From the NCBI RefSeq assembly GCF_029869215.1, contig NZ_JARWPM010000399.1:1-55538 (forward strand): DNA of 55,538 nt, read 5' to 3'. Each line of letters starts with the position of its first letter. Positions within the stretch are counted from its first letter, which is position 1. The stretch is from Nocardia carnea. Its GTDB lineage: Bacteria; Actinomycetota; Actinomycetes; Mycobacteriales; Mycobacteriaceae. Both the position numbers and the translations under genes were made by a program. Below the pieces are notes generated by a model. The model ran no database searches, had not been told where the DNA came from, and saw nothing but the letters and a program-made list of their open reading frames with translations. Positions 1-8,554 of the stretch are shown here, piece by piece.

Positions 1-90
1 CCCCACAAAACCCACAACCCCCCCCCCCCGCCGGGGGGGGTGCCCGGGGGGGGGCCCGCGGCCCCCGCGGGCCCCCCCCCCCCCCCGACC
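1..90. repeat. C/G homopolymer-rich window end
   Basis: The first 90 bases are almost only runs of C and G. No gene or structured repeat is visible. The opposite end of the window looks the same, which suggests a contig edge or low-quality consensus rather than biology. From here to 255 I see only GC-rich sequence with no supported gene. Confidence 0.6.
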
Positions 91-255
91 GGTGTTCCCG
101 CCGGACACCGGTAACCATCCCCGGCGGCAGGCGACGAGCACCGCACAACACCGGCAGCCGCGCCCGGCAGCGTCGCGCAGCAGCAGCCGCGGAACCAGGC
201 GGCGGCCCGGGAGAAACACCCGGCCGGACACCGCGAACAGCGCCACAATGGAGCG

Positions 256-639
256 ATGGCACAGCTCTGGGTGAAAACACATGGTGGGGACTGGCTTCGG
301 GCCGATCAGATCATCGAAATCGGGATCGAGGCGGTGCAGGCCGCGCACGACGGTACGGGCACGGCCGAGGTGGTCGCCCGGCTGGCGGTGGCCACCGGCA
401 GCGGGAACTGGGATTACGACCGGGGCACCGGCGCGGTCGGGCCCAGCGCACGGGTGCTCGGCCGCTATCCCGACGGCGCGGCCGCGCAGCGGGTGGCCGA
501 TCAACTGGTGCTGGTGCTGCTCAACGCGGCCCGGAACGCACAGATCACCTTCGAGGACGAGGAAGTCCTGGTCCGGCCGGTCCACGACCGCACCGCGCAC
601 GACACCCCCTACAACGGTCACGCCGTCGACCCGCGCTGA
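256..639 (+). CDS. hypothetical protein, 127 aa
   Basis: A soluble protein with no signal peptide or membrane segment. It begins MAQLWVKTHGGDWLRADQI and has an Ala/Val-rich middle with alternating charged residues. Codon use has the strong third-position G/C expected of real genes here, and no better frame overlaps it. I do not recognise a family. The layout (short beta-rich start, then helix) resembles small actinobacterial DUFs, but that is only an impression. The next gene, on the other strand, ends 9 bases beyond its stop, so the pair is convergent. ATG 256 was chosen because it begins the hydrophobic WVKTHGGDW stretch; an upstream ATG at 248 is in another frame. Confidence 0.6.
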   Translation: MAQLWVKTHGGDWLRADQIIEIGIEAVQAAHDGTGTAEVVARLAVATGSGNWDYDRGTGAVGPSARVLGRYPDGAAAQRVADQLVLVLLNAARNAQITFEDEEVLVRPVHDRTAHDTPYNGHAVDPR

Positions 640-648
640 CCACCACGA

Positions 649-1149
649 TCAGGTTTTCCTACGCGGCCGCTTCCGGGGCGGTTCCGGTTCGGGTTCGGGC
701 AGGTCGGGCGCGACGATACCGGTGATCCGGCCGAGCCGGCTCACCCCGGGTAGCCGGGCGAGCGCCCCGAACAGATCCTCACCCAGCGCGATCAACGCCT
801 CCAACCGGGGCAGCAGCCGGTCGTAGGCGGCGAAGGCGGGGTCGGCGAGGGCGAGTGTGCGGTCGAGGCGGTCCACCGTGGCATTGAGCCGGTCGATGGC
901 GGAGGACAGATTCTCCAGCAGATCGGGTAGTTGCGCGGCCAGCTGCGCCGAGGCCGGTGGTAGCCGTACCGCCGTATCGAAAGCCTGGCCGGCAGTGAGT
1001 TGCGCGGCCTCCAGCGCCTGCCCGGCGGCCGATTGCGCGGCGTCCACCGCCGACTGCGCGGCGGCGAGCACATCGGCGGGCGTGGGCACCCGGCGCGCCC
1101 CCGGCCGGTTCGCTGACCTCTTGTTCCCCGGCTGTACCGGATCGGGCAT
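649..1149 (-). CDS. helical, Ala-rich protein with basic tail (phasin/coiled-coil-like)
   Basis: A 166-residue protein. Residues about 25-60 are an Ala/Gln-rich helix (AAQSAVDAAQSAAGQ). Residues about 75-125 form a leucine-heptad amphipathic coil (LLENLSSAIDRLNATVDRL). The last 20 residues are Pro/Glu followed by Arg/Lys (PRKRPRRKT). There is no signal peptide. The composition resembles phasin or apolipoprotein-like helical proteins, and the basic tail could bind nucleic acid or a membrane face; this is inference. The start is ATG 1149, because the frame upstream of it reads through the divergent promoter of the TerD-HNH gene, which starts about 90 bases away. Confidence 0.6.
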   Translation of the reverse strand: MPDPVQPGNKRSANRPGARRVPTPADVLAAAQSAVDAAQSAAGQALEAAQLTAGQAFDTAVRLPPASAQLAAQLPDLLENLSSAIDRLNATVDRLDRTLALADPAFAAYDRLLPRLEALIALGEDLFGALARLPGVSRLGRITGIVAPDLPEPEPEPPRKRPRRKT

Positions 1150-1237
1150 GGGACAACTCTGCCGCATCCACCCCGGACAACGCCATGACCTGCGCGCCTG
1201 CGGGCGTGTCGGCAGCGCATGGCATAGTGCGACGACA

Positions 1238-3571
1238 ATGGAACTGAGCAAGGGCGCCAATACGCCGATACCGACATCTCTTCTGGCCGTAGTGATTTCC
1301 TGGCGGTCCGAACATGTGGTGGACGCGCACGCCCTGCTGCTGGCGGCCGCCGGGACGGTACGCGACGACAAGGATCTGGTCTTCTACAACGCGCCCCGGC
1401 ACATCTCCCAGGCCGTCACGCTGGACCAGGATCCCGCCCCCGGTACGGCCCGGCTCAGCGTCTCGCTGCCGCGGACCGAAGCCGAGGTGGACCGGATCGT
1501 GGTGTCGGGGTCACTGGAGGACGCCGATTTCACCCGGCTCGACGACCTGTGTCTCACCGTGTACGCCGTGGACGGGCCGGTCGCCCGGTTCGCCGTCACC
1601 GATACCGAGGCGGTGACGGCCATGATGTTCGGCGAGTTCTACCGCCGCGACGGGGGCTGGCGTTTCCGCGCCGTCGGCCAGGGCTGGGCCTCCGGAATGG
1701 CGGGCCTGGTGACGGAGTTCGGTATCGAGGTCGACGATCCCGCGCCGGGTATGCCGGACGGCGTACCGACCGCACACCGGCCGACCACCCCGGCGGACCG
1801 CACCCCCGGCCTCCCTGCGACGAACTCGGACGGTGGACGGGAGCCCGGCACAGACGCACACGAGGAGAGCAATTCCGGAGCCGAGACGGGCACCGCTGTT
1901 CTCACCAGGCCGCCGCGGACAGCCCACAGCGGCCCGCCACACGACAGCGGCGAGCCGGCGCGCACGGTCGCCCGCACCGACGGTCCGGAACCCCAGGCGC
2001 CGGCGGGCCCGGCGATCCGGAATGCCGACCCGGAGCGGAGAACGCGCTCCGGCGCACGCGGGACCGGCGAATCCGCCGGGCCGGCACAACCCGCTGCCCG
2101 GCACGCCGAGCCCGGGCACCGCGGGTCTCGCCCCGGTGTGGCCGGCGCCGAGACCCCGCCCGATGCTGCACCCGGCCCGGGCATACGCGCAGCAGCGCAT
2201 TTCGCCGGCCGGGGCAACGGGCCGGGTCCGCGGGAGCAACCGTTTCGCGGGGCGGGTGGCGACCCGGACGCCGCCGCGGAGGCAGGAGCCGCGGTGCGCC
2301 ACAACGGGCCGGCCGCCGGCGATGCGCACCGGGTACCCGAGGCGCATCCCGGTAACGCCCACTACCGGCTCGACGAGCGGACCGGCGCGGGCACGGCGCC
2401 CGCGCCCTGGGATCGTTTCGCCGAACCGCAACCCGGCCGGCGCACACCGGGCACCGTGACGCTGCGCCGGCTCACCGTGCCCGAACCCACGCCCGTGGAA
2501 CCGCCGCCCGGGGCGGGTCGTGCGGACTGGTACCGCGACCCCACCGACCCGACCGTGTTCCGCTGGTGGGACGGCGAGAGCTGGACCGGCGACACCCGGC
2601 CCACCGCCCGCCCGCATCCGCACGATTGCGACCGCTGCGGAGTCCGCCGCCGGCGCCGCGTCTTCGGCGGGCATCATCCGTGCGCCGCCTGCGCCGCGCA
2701 GATCGATGAGTTCCTGATCCACTGGCATACCCGCGCCGTCCGCGTGCTCGCCGCATCGGGGCCGCGGGGTACCGACTGGGAGGCGCTGTGGGCATCGCTG
2801 CGGTATCAGCGGATCGAGGAGTCGGCCGGCCGGGCGGCGCTGCGGCCGGAGGCGTGGCAGTACGTGGAGCGGCGGGTCGCCTTCGCCTTCGCCGACGGGC
2901 AGATCTCGGCGCAGGAATACGACGATTTCGACCATGCCGTCACCGAACTGGGCCTGGCGGGCCGGCCGATCGACGAGCTGCGCGCCCGGATGGTGCGGGG
3001 CCGGGCTCTGTCGCGGCTGCGGGAGGGTGATCTGCCCACGGTGCGCACCCCGGATCTGCATCTGGATGCCGAGGAACTGGTCTATCTCGATATCGGCGCC
3101 ACCCATATCCGGGAACTGGCCCGCGGCCCCAAACACACCGACGGCCGCTTGATCGTGAGCACCAAGAAGTTACGGTTCGTGGGGTCCGGGGCGGGCGTGG
3201 AACTTCCGTGGTCGCGGATCGTCTCGGTGGCGGCCGACAACGGCACGGTGGTCGTCGCGGCCACCTCGGCGCGTGGAGGCGCGAGTTTCGCCGTGGCCGA
3301 TCCGGAATATCTCGCCGCCACGCTCGAGGGCGCGTTGCGGATCGCGAAACGGCTGGTACTGGCTCCGGGACAGCGTGATTCGCGCAGTATCCCGCAGGAG
3401 GTCAAGGCCGAGGTGTGGCAGCGCGACGGCGGCCGCTGCGTGGAATGCGGGGAGGGCCACTACCTGGAGTTCGACCACATCATCCCGCTCAGCCGCGGCG
3501 GCGCCACCAGCGCCGCCAACCTGCAGATCCTGTGCCGCGGGTGTAACCGCGACAAGGGCGCCAATATCTGA
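1238..3571 (+). CDS. TerD-domain / DUF2510 / HNH-nuclease fusion protein
   Basis: A 777-residue multidomain protein. Residues 1-170 match the TerD stress/tellurite fold (MELSKGANTPIPT start, then a beta-sandwich with acidic loops). Residues about 175-425 are a low-complexity Pro/Gly/Ala/Arg linker. Residues about 428-455 are a DUF2510 motif (DWYRDPTDP then RWWDGESW). Residues about 463-487 carry two CxxC pairs like a zinc knuckle. A helical segment and a PH-like beta segment follow. Residues about 719-777 are a complete HNH endonuclease: CVEC, then FDHIIPLSRGG, then CRGCNRDKG, with the catalytic His of DHI and both zinc Cys pairs intact. Known: TerD binds calcium in stress operons and HNH domains cut DNA. 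Inferred: a stress- or phage-responsive nuclease. ATG 1238 is chosen because the TerD fold begins there; the open frame extends upstream antisense to the neighbouring gene. Confidence 0.85.
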   Translation: MELSKGANTPIPTSLLAVVISWRSEHVVDAHALLLAAAGTVRDDKDLVFYNAPRHISQAVTLDQDPAPGTARLSVSLPRTEAEVDRIVVSGSLEDADFTRLDDLCLTVYAVDGPVARFAVTDTEAVTAMMFGEFYRRDGGWRFRAVGQGWASGMAGLVTEFGIEVDDPAPGMPDGVPTAHRPTTPADRTPGLPATNSDGGREPGTDAHEESNSGAETGTAVLTRPPRTAHSGPPHDSGEPARTVARTDGPEPQAPAGPAIRNADPERRTRSGARGTGESAGPAQPAARHAEPGHRGSRPGVAGAETPPDAAPGPGIRAAAHFAGRGNGPGPREQPFRGAGGDPDAAAEAGAAVRHNGPAAGDAHRVPEAHPGNAHYRLDERTGAGTAPAPWDRFAEPQPGRRTPGTVTLRRLTVPEPTPVEPPPGAGRADWYRDPTDPTVFRWWDGESWTGDTRPTARPHPHDCDRCGVRRRRRVFGGHHPCAACAAQIDEFLIHWHTRAVRVLAASGPRGTDWEALWASLRYQRIEESAGRAALRPEAWQYVERRVAFAFADGQISAQEYDDFDHAVTELGLAGRPIDELRARMVRGRALSRLREGDLPTVRTPDLHLDAEELVYLDIGATHIRELARGPKHTDGRLIVSTKKLRFVGSGAGVELPWSRIVSVAADNGTVVVAATSARGGASFAVADPEYLAATLEGALRIAKRLVLAPGQRDSRSIPQEVKAEVWQRDGGRCVECGEGHYLEFDHIIPLSRGGATSAANLQILCRGCNRDKGANI

Positions 3572-3640
3572 GTACCTACGTGGCTGTGCGACCCACCGGC
3601 CGGCTACCCGTCGGGTAACCGTGTTCGGTCCAGCGGTTGC

Positions 3641-5089
3641 TCAGCGCTCGAGCGGCGGCGGGAACCATTGCTTGTCCAGTACTCGCTGGTCCGGTTCATA
3701 CAGGCGCATGACCAGCGAGAACTGCCCTTGCTCGGGGATGGGCAGCCAGTTCTGCCGGGGCACCCCCGGCCCCGGATCGGCGGCCTGGACCGCGATCTCG
3801 AGCGATCCGTCGGGCGCGACCACCGGCGCCACCGGATGGCCGACCACGTGCTGATCCGCTTCGTTCGGCACGAGATAACCCTCGTTGTCGTAGGCGGTGA
3901 GCGACCAGAACGCGGCCACCGGCGGCGCCTCCCCCGGCGGGAACCGCAGGGTGAACTCCAGCGGGGTGCCGTCGTCGTCGGCCTCACCGAACAATGCCGG
4001 ATACACCACCACCACCGCCAGATTCGCGCCGACTCCGCGGTCCGCGGTCGCCGCGCGCAACAGATAGTTCGTGCCGTACCGGCCCACATTGAGGTCGACC
4101 ACCCAGCCGTTGCGCAACTGGCTGTCCGGATCCACGTAGGCCGCGATCTTACGTTTCGCCGCGTCGACGCCCGCATCGAGTTCCCCCGTGCTCACCCCTT
4201 CGGGCGAGCCGCCGGGCCGGATACCGATGGTGGCGAAACGCCGCATCGCGGGCTCGTCGGCCGCCGCGGGCGGATTGTCCTCCATGAGTTCGCACATGCG
4301 CTCGAAGTACTCGCGGGCCGGCATCTGCCGCAGGGGGCCCAGGCCGATCGATTCGGACCAATCCTGGTTCTCCGGAATCGAATCGGATTCCCCGGCGGCG
4401 GGGGTGGTCCAGGCGCTGAGCGGGGCCAGCCGCAGGCGGGACTGGATCGCGCGCACGGCCGGGACATCGGCCGGGCCGCGCACCTCGATCCGCCCGTACA
4501 GCCAGGCGTCCACCGTCGGCACCGGCAGCTGCACCGTGCCGGGCGGGAGCTCCCCTTTCCAGCCCGGCCCGGTGACGGCGTAGGTGAACGGCGCGGACGC
4601 ACCCGGTTCGACCTGGGGTTGCAGGCTGGTGGGCGTGAACGCGGTGTTGGACCAGGCATCGAGAACCTGCATCACCCAGTACCGATCCTCGATCCGCGGT
4701 ACTTCGAACAGCACCGGTTCCTCCCGCAGATCCAGCCAGGCCACCGAAAACAGGTTGTCCAGGTCGATGCGGATCACGGTGCGCTGACTCGACGCGGGCA
4801 GGGTGGAGGTGTGCTGGAAGCGGTTCGGCGAGCCGTATTGCAGCGCGCGGCTGCGGATCGTATCGATCAGCATGAGCGGGTAGCCGAAAACATAGGCGTC
4901 GGACGCCACTTCGCGGCGATCGGCCGGGGTGCCCGACGGCGTGATCTCGGTATCGTCGCCGGTGCCTCCGCAGGCCGCCAGGCCGGTTGTCGCCAGCAGG
5001 CCCAGCAGCGACCGCCGGGACATCCGGAACCGGTCGGGTGCGAGACCACGCCGCGAACTACCGGATACCGCCGCCGGGACCTCGCCCAT
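3641..5089 (-). CDS. Tat-exported lipoprotein, DUF1254/DUF1214 family
   Basis: A 482-residue protein. The N-terminus carries a twin-arginine signal (SRRSLLGLL at 24-32) and a lipobox ending at Cys40 (GLAAC), so it is probably exported folded and lipid-anchored. The body has DUF1254 features: DAYVFGYPLMLIDTIRS near 65-80, the DNLFSVAWLDL stretch and the RYWVMQVLDAWSN motif. The C-terminal half is DUF1214-like (ending in a WLP..Q.QFSLVMRLYEPD stretch). The family is widespread and its biochemistry is poorly defined. ATG 5089 is preferred over ATG 5095 because an AGGGAGA ribosome site lies 6 bases before it. The 70 bases after the TerD-HNH stop hold no gene. Confidence 0.85.
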   Translation of the reverse strand: MGEVPAAVSGSSRRGLAPDRFRMSRRSLLGLLATTGLAACGGTGDDTEITPSGTPADRREVASDAYVFGYPLMLIDTIRSRALQYGSPNRFQHTSTLPASSQRTVIRIDLDNLFSVAWLDLREEPVLFEVPRIEDRYWVMQVLDAWSNTAFTPTSLQPQVEPGASAPFTYAVTGPGWKGELPPGTVQLPVPTVDAWLYGRIEVRGPADVPAVRAIQSRLRLAPLSAWTTPAAGESDSIPENQDWSESIGLGPLRQMPAREYFERMCELMEDNPPAAADEPAMRRFATIGIRPGGSPEGVSTGELDAGVDAAKRKIAAYVDPDSQLRNGWVVDLNVGRYGTNYLLRAATADRGVGANLAVVVVYPALFGEADDDGTPLEFTLRFPPGEAPPVAAFWSLTAYDNEGYLVPNEADQHVVGHPVAPVVAPDGSLEIAVQAADPGPGVPRQNWLPIPEQGQFSLVMRLYEPDQRVLDKQWFPPPLER

Positions 5090-5184
5090 GCGCATTCTCC
5101 CTGCTCATCGCCGTCGAATGGACCGCTTGCAGGATACGCCGAGGATTAGCCGAACCGTTGCCGCCACGGTCGGCGCGGCTGTTC

Positions 5185-5478
5185 TCACATGGTGAGCACG
5201 GTATTCATGATGGTGCCCGCGCTGGTGGCGACCACCCCGCCGATCATGGCCCCGGCCACCATCTTCGGCGATTGCATCGAACTGCCGGACCACTTCTCCC
5301 AGGCGAATTTGCCGCCGGCGTAGACAATGCTCACCGTTCCGGACAGGATCGCCAGCCAGGTCGCGTAACGGACGAACTCCATGATCTTGTCCGCCAGTGG
5401 CGGCGGTTCCGGAGTGGGATTGCTGACCTGTGCGTATACCGATACCGCGTCGACCACCGACGCCGCGATGATGCTCAC
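5185..5478 (-). CDS. small two-TM membrane protein, paralogue A
   Basis: A 97-residue protein with a GTG start at 5478. An AGGGAG ribosome site lies 7 bases upstream, which fixes this start rather than the upstream ATGs. It has two membrane helices, one around YATWLAILSGTVSIVYAGG and one in the Gly/Ala-rich C-terminus (MVAGAMIGGVVATSAGT). Between them is a charged FAWEKWSG turn. It is clearly paralogous to the divergent gene at 5699. Size and hairpin topology resemble VirB2/TrbC pilins or small holins, but no conjugation or lysis genes are nearby, so no function is assigned. Confidence 0.75.
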   Translation of the reverse strand: MSIIAASVVDAVSVYAQVSNPTPEPPPLADKIMEFVRYATWLAILSGTVSIVYAGGKFAWEKWSGSSMQSPKMVAGAMIGGVVATSAGTIMNTVLTM

Positions 5479-5698
5479 CGTCTGCTCCCTAACCTCTGTG
5501 TGCGGGTACTGCGACCCCACCTCCATCATCCAGACGCAGCCGGGCGCGGCGCAAGTTCTTGCCGCGCATCGTCTTTCGCGCTATAACCGCTGGTGCCCCC
5601 GGTTCCCTACCCGGAACTGGGATTACTGCGACCATCCCGGCGAGCGGTTACGATGCGTGTGCGTTCCCGCCCTCCCCGAACACAGAGTGAGCTGCGAG

Positions 5699-5977
5699 AT
5701 GATACTGGCCGCCGTCACCGATACGCTTCTGGCGCAAATCGGCAATCCCACCCCCCAAGCGCCACCCCTGGCGGACAAGATCCTGCAGCTGGTCCAGTAT
5801 CTGACCTGGTTCGTTCTGCTCGCCGGCATCTGCGCGATCATCTACGCCGGTGGCCGGTTCGCCTGGGAGAAATGGTCCGGCGGTGGCCTCGAATCGCCGA
5901 AAATGGTGGCCGGGGCCATGATCGGCGGGGTGGTCGCCACCAGCGCGGGCACCATCATGAACGCGGTGATCGGCTGA
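5699..5977 (+). CDS. small two-TM membrane protein, paralogue B
   Basis: A 92-residue protein with the plan of its divergent neighbour: a short N-terminus, PPLADKI, helix 1 (LTWFVLLAGICAIIYAGG), FAWEKWSGG, SPKMVAGAMIGGVVATSAGT as helix 2, and a MN-containing end. The start is ATG 5699; the open frame extends further upstream only as non-coding-looking sequence. The two genes share a 220-base divergent intergenic region. A perfect 9-bp GC hairpin follows its stop. Inference: both act at the membrane, perhaps as a hetero-oligomer or as alternative forms. The family is unrecognised. Confidence 0.75.
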   Translation: MILAAVTDTLLAQIGNPTPQAPPLADKILQLVQYLTWFVLLAGICAIIYAGGRFAWEKWSGGGLESPKMVAGAMIGGVVATSAGTIMNAVIG

Positions 5978-5981
5978 GCCG

Positions 5982-6009
5982 GGCGCGCGCCTTCGGTTCC
6001 GCGCGCGCC
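5982..6009 (+). terminator. GC hairpin after small membrane protein
   Basis: A perfect 9-bp stem (GGCGCGCGC / GCGCGCGCC) with a 10-base loop starts 5 bases after the stop of the upstream gene. No U-tract follows, which is common for actinobacterial terminators. Confidence 0.55.
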
Positions 6010-6111
6010 GATGCACCCGGCCCCGGCCGCACTCCGGGCGACTACTCGGACCTGCGGTGATCCACGTCCGAGCGGATTCCAGAACACCACGGGAATGGCC
6101 GATTTCCGCTA

Positions 6112-6127
6112 TCGAAAATATGTTCGA
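6112..6127. promoter_or_regulatory. LexA/SOS-box candidate
   Basis: TCGAAAATATGTTCGA differs at one position from the mycobacterial SOS box TCGAAC-N4-GTTCGA. It lies 20 bases upstream of the ATG of a 79-residue orphan gene, a position that would block transcription. It stands out as AT-rich in GC-rich surroundings. Confidence 0.55.
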
Positions 6128-6147
6128 TTTGCGGTAGCGTGACGCGC

Positions 6148-6387
6148 ATGCCCGAACTCGCGCCCATCCCGTTCGCCCGGCTCAACCTCGAACAGGTACG
6201 GGAGCGACTGCTCGCCGCGGCGGCCTTCGGCGAGTCGCTCTCGCCCGATCAACTCGAGGCCCTGGCCGGCAAGCTCAGCGCCGGGCTGAGCATCTACATC
6301 GAGGCGACGCAGAACAGCGCGCCGCGAGCCCACCGCCCGGCGCCGCCCGGTCGCGCCTGCCTGGATTTCCGCGGTCCGCGACGCTGA
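6148..6387 (+). CDS. small hypothetical protein behind a LexA-like box
   Basis: A 79-residue soluble protein with no signal or membrane helix. Residues 10-50 look helical (LEQVRERLLAAAAFGESLSPDQLEALAGKL), and the tail is Pro/Arg-rich. An in-frame GTG 9 bases upstream is an alternative start; ATG 6148 is preferred. It reads convergently toward the BCCT transporter, with a shared hairpin between them. No family is recognised. If the LexA box upstream is real, the protein would be DNA-damage induced. It lacks the LysM or membrane features of known actinobacterial SOS division inhibitors. Confidence 0.55.
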   Translation: MPELAPIPFARLNLEQVRERLLAAAAFGESLSPDQLEALAGKLSAGLSIYIEATQNSAPRAHRPAPPGRACLDFRGPRR

Positions 6388-6420
6388 ACCCCGGCCCCGC
6401 GCGGTGCGCGAAGCCGGGGT
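6388..6420. terminator. convergent-gene hairpin
   Basis: An 8-bp stem (ACCCCGGC / GCCGGGGT) with a 17-base loop lies directly after the stop at 6387 and before the opposing gene end at 6447. It could serve both directions. Confidence 0.5.
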
Positions 6421-6446
6421 CCGGTGCCGGGCGGATGCGCCGCGCG

Positions 6447-8183
6447 CTACGCGCGGGGATCGGATTCGTCGTCGTCCACGGTTTCGACCGGCGTGGTGAC
6501 CAGCGCGAACTCGCCTTCGTGCAGGGCCGTCCCCTGTACCACGGCGCCCTCGACGAGTTCCACACCGAGGTTCTCCCGCATGATGATCGGATCGCGGCGC
6601 ACATCGCGGTACAGCGATACGCACATCATCACCATCACGAGCATGAACGGCAGTGCGACGACGGTGGTGAGGGCCTGTAACCCGGTCAGCGCGCCGCCCA
6701 GGTCATCGGAATCGGCGATCACCAGCATGATCGCCGCGACGGCGCCGGTGGCCGTTCCCCAGAAGATCACCGTGACCCGCGACGGTTCGATACTGCCGCG
6801 CTCGGACAGCGTGCCCATCACGATCGAGGCCGCGTCGGCACCGGAGACGAAGAAGATACCCACCAGGATCATCACCACCACCGTGGTGATCGAGGTCAGC
6901 GGATATTCGTCGAGCAGATGGAACAGCGCGAAGTCGGGGTTCACGCTGCCGTCCGGTTCGGTCAGGTCGTGGTTCTCGCTCTGCTGCCGGATCGCCGCGC
7001 CGCCGAAAACCGCGAACCACACCAGGCTCACCAGGCTCGGCACCAGCAGGACACCGGCCACGAACTGGCGGATGGTGCGGCCGCGGCTGATCCGGGCGAT
7101 GAACATTCCGACAAAGGGGGTCCAGGAGATCCACCACGCCCAGTAGAAGATGGTCCAGCTCGACAGCCACGCCTCCATCTCCTCACCCCCGGCGATACCG
7201 GTGCGCGAGGCCATGGTCGGCAGTTCACCGATGTAGTCGCCGAGGGCGGTGGGCAGGAAGTTCAGCATGAACAGGGTGGGTCCGGCGACGAAGACGAAAA
7301 TCGCCAGCACCACGGCCAGCACCATGTTGATATTCGACAGCCACTGGATACCGCGCGCGATTCCGGATACCGCGGAGACCACGAAGGCGACAGTGAGCAC
7401 GGTGATCACCAGCACCAGGCCGAGTTTGGCGATGGTGTCGATATAGCCGTTGAATTGCAGTCCGGCGCCGATCTGCAGGGCGCCCAGGCCGAGCGAGGCC
7501 GCGGAACCGAACAGCGTCGCGAAGATCGCCATCATATCGATGGCCTTACCGCCCAGCCCTTCCGCCGCGCGCCGGCCGAGCAGCGGCCGGAACACCGACG
7601 AGAACAGCTGGGAGCGGCCGCGACGGAAAGTGGAGTAGGCGATGGCGAGCCCGGCGACCGCGTAGATGGCCCACGGGTGCAGGGTCCAATGGAACAGCGT
7701 GGTGGCCAGCGCGACCTCGCTCGCCTGCGGACTCCCGGGTTCGGCGGTACCCGGCGGCGGGGAGGTGAAATGGGTCAGCGGTTCGGCGACGCCCCAGAAC
7801 ATCAGGCCGATTCCCATACCGGCGCTGAACATCATCGCGATCCAGGACACCGTCCGGAATTCCGGCGTCTCGTCGTCGGCGCCGAGCGGGATCTTGCCGT
7901 AGCGGCTGAGGGCCAGCCAGATCACATAGACGACGAACGAGGTGGCTACCAGCACGAACAGCCACCCGGTATTGGTGATCACCCAGGACTGCGCGTTGGA
8001 GGCGACCCGCGCCAGGCCGTCCTGATCGATGGCACCCCACAGGACGAAGGCCACCGCACCGATGGAGGTGATCCCGAAGACCAGCCAGTCGATCCCGCGC
8101 TTGCGCAGCGCGGGTCTGCCTCCCGGGGAGCCCGGCAGGCCGCCTTCGGGCGTCGCTGGGCTTGATCCGGCGTCGATCACCAT
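6447..8183 (-). CDS. BCCT family betaine/choline/carnitine transporter
   Basis: A 578-residue integral membrane protein with about 12 predicted helices. It carries the family signature GMGIGLMFWGVAEP at 122-135, whose GMGIG form marks sodium-coupled betaine carriers such as BetP, and the Trp-rich WAWWISWTPFVGMF motif near 345-360 that forms the aromatic substrate box. The cytoplasmic C-terminus is acidic. Role: uptake of a quaternary-ammonium osmolyte, probably glycine betaine or choline. ATG 8183 is chosen because AAAGGA lies 10 bases upstream; the longer open frame starts inside the divergent regulator's promoter. The MarR gene at 8555 is divergent, so local regulation is likely. Confidence 0.92.
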   Translation of the reverse strand: MVIDAGSSPATPEGGLPGSPGGRPALRKRGIDWLVFGITSIGAVAFVLWGAIDQDGLARVASNAQSWVITNTGWLFVLVATSFVVYVIWLALSRYGKIPLGADDETPEFRTVSWIAMMFSAGMGIGLMFWGVAEPLTHFTSPPPGTAEPGSPQASEVALATTLFHWTLHPWAIYAVAGLAIAYSTFRRGRSQLFSSVFRPLLGRRAAEGLGGKAIDMMAIFATLFGSAASLGLGALQIGAGLQFNGYIDTIAKLGLVLVITVLTVAFVVSAVSGIARGIQWLSNINMVLAVVLAIFVFVAGPTLFMLNFLPTALGDYIGELPTMASRTGIAGGEEMEAWLSSWTIFYWAWWISWTPFVGMFIARISRGRTIRQFVAGVLLVPSLVSLVWFAVFGGAAIRQQSENHDLTEPDGSVNPDFALFHLLDEYPLTSITTVVVMILVGIFFVSGADAASIVMGTLSERGSIEPSRVTVIFWGTATGAVAAIMLVIADSDDLGGALTGLQALTTVVALPFMLVMVMMCVSLYRDVRRDPIIMRENLGVELVEGAVVQGTALHEGEFALVTTPVETVDDDESDPRA

Positions 8184-8440
8184 GGACGAGTCCTTTCCGA
8201 TCGCACTCCTGCGTTCCGCATACGACCACGCACACCACGGGACCAGCCGTTTTCTCGGTCCTCGCCGCGCCTGCGCCGCATTGCCGAACGGATGTACCGG
8301 AAAAACCGTACCGCTCCGTCCGGTCCGCGACGTACCGAACACGATCCGGCAGCGTTCGTGGCGGGGGCCGGAACCCCGCCGCGGCGGACCATCGGAGGTC
8401 GCGCCGCCGCAGCGCAACGGGCCCGCCCGCGGGAAACGAA

Positions 8441-8455
8441 GTTGTACGATACAAC
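8441..8455. promoter_or_regulatory. inverted-repeat operator between BCCT and MarR
   Basis: GTTGT-N5-ACAAC lies in the 370-base region between the two divergent genes. It is followed by an AT-rich stretch containing CAACTAATA. MarR proteins commonly bind such short inverted repeats beside their own gene. Confidence 0.45.
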
Positions 8456-8554
8456 TAATATGTAGAATGCAACACACTCCCGGCGACGTGGTATAACGAC
8501 TGGCGGGACACCCGCCGAGCCCGAGGGCAACAGCAGACGAGCAGGACACCCGCC

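Noticed and set aside
92..274. 60-residue frame near the left end
   Set aside because: Low-complexity Arg/Pro/Ser composition next to homopolymer DNA, with no ribosome site.
1511..3136. 541-residue frame opposite the TerD-HNH gene
   Set aside because: Antisense shadow of a gene with a recognisable HNH and DUF2510.
3668..5149. 493-residue frame opposite the DUF1254 gene
   Set aside because: Antisense shadow; Arg/Gly/His-rich with no domain.
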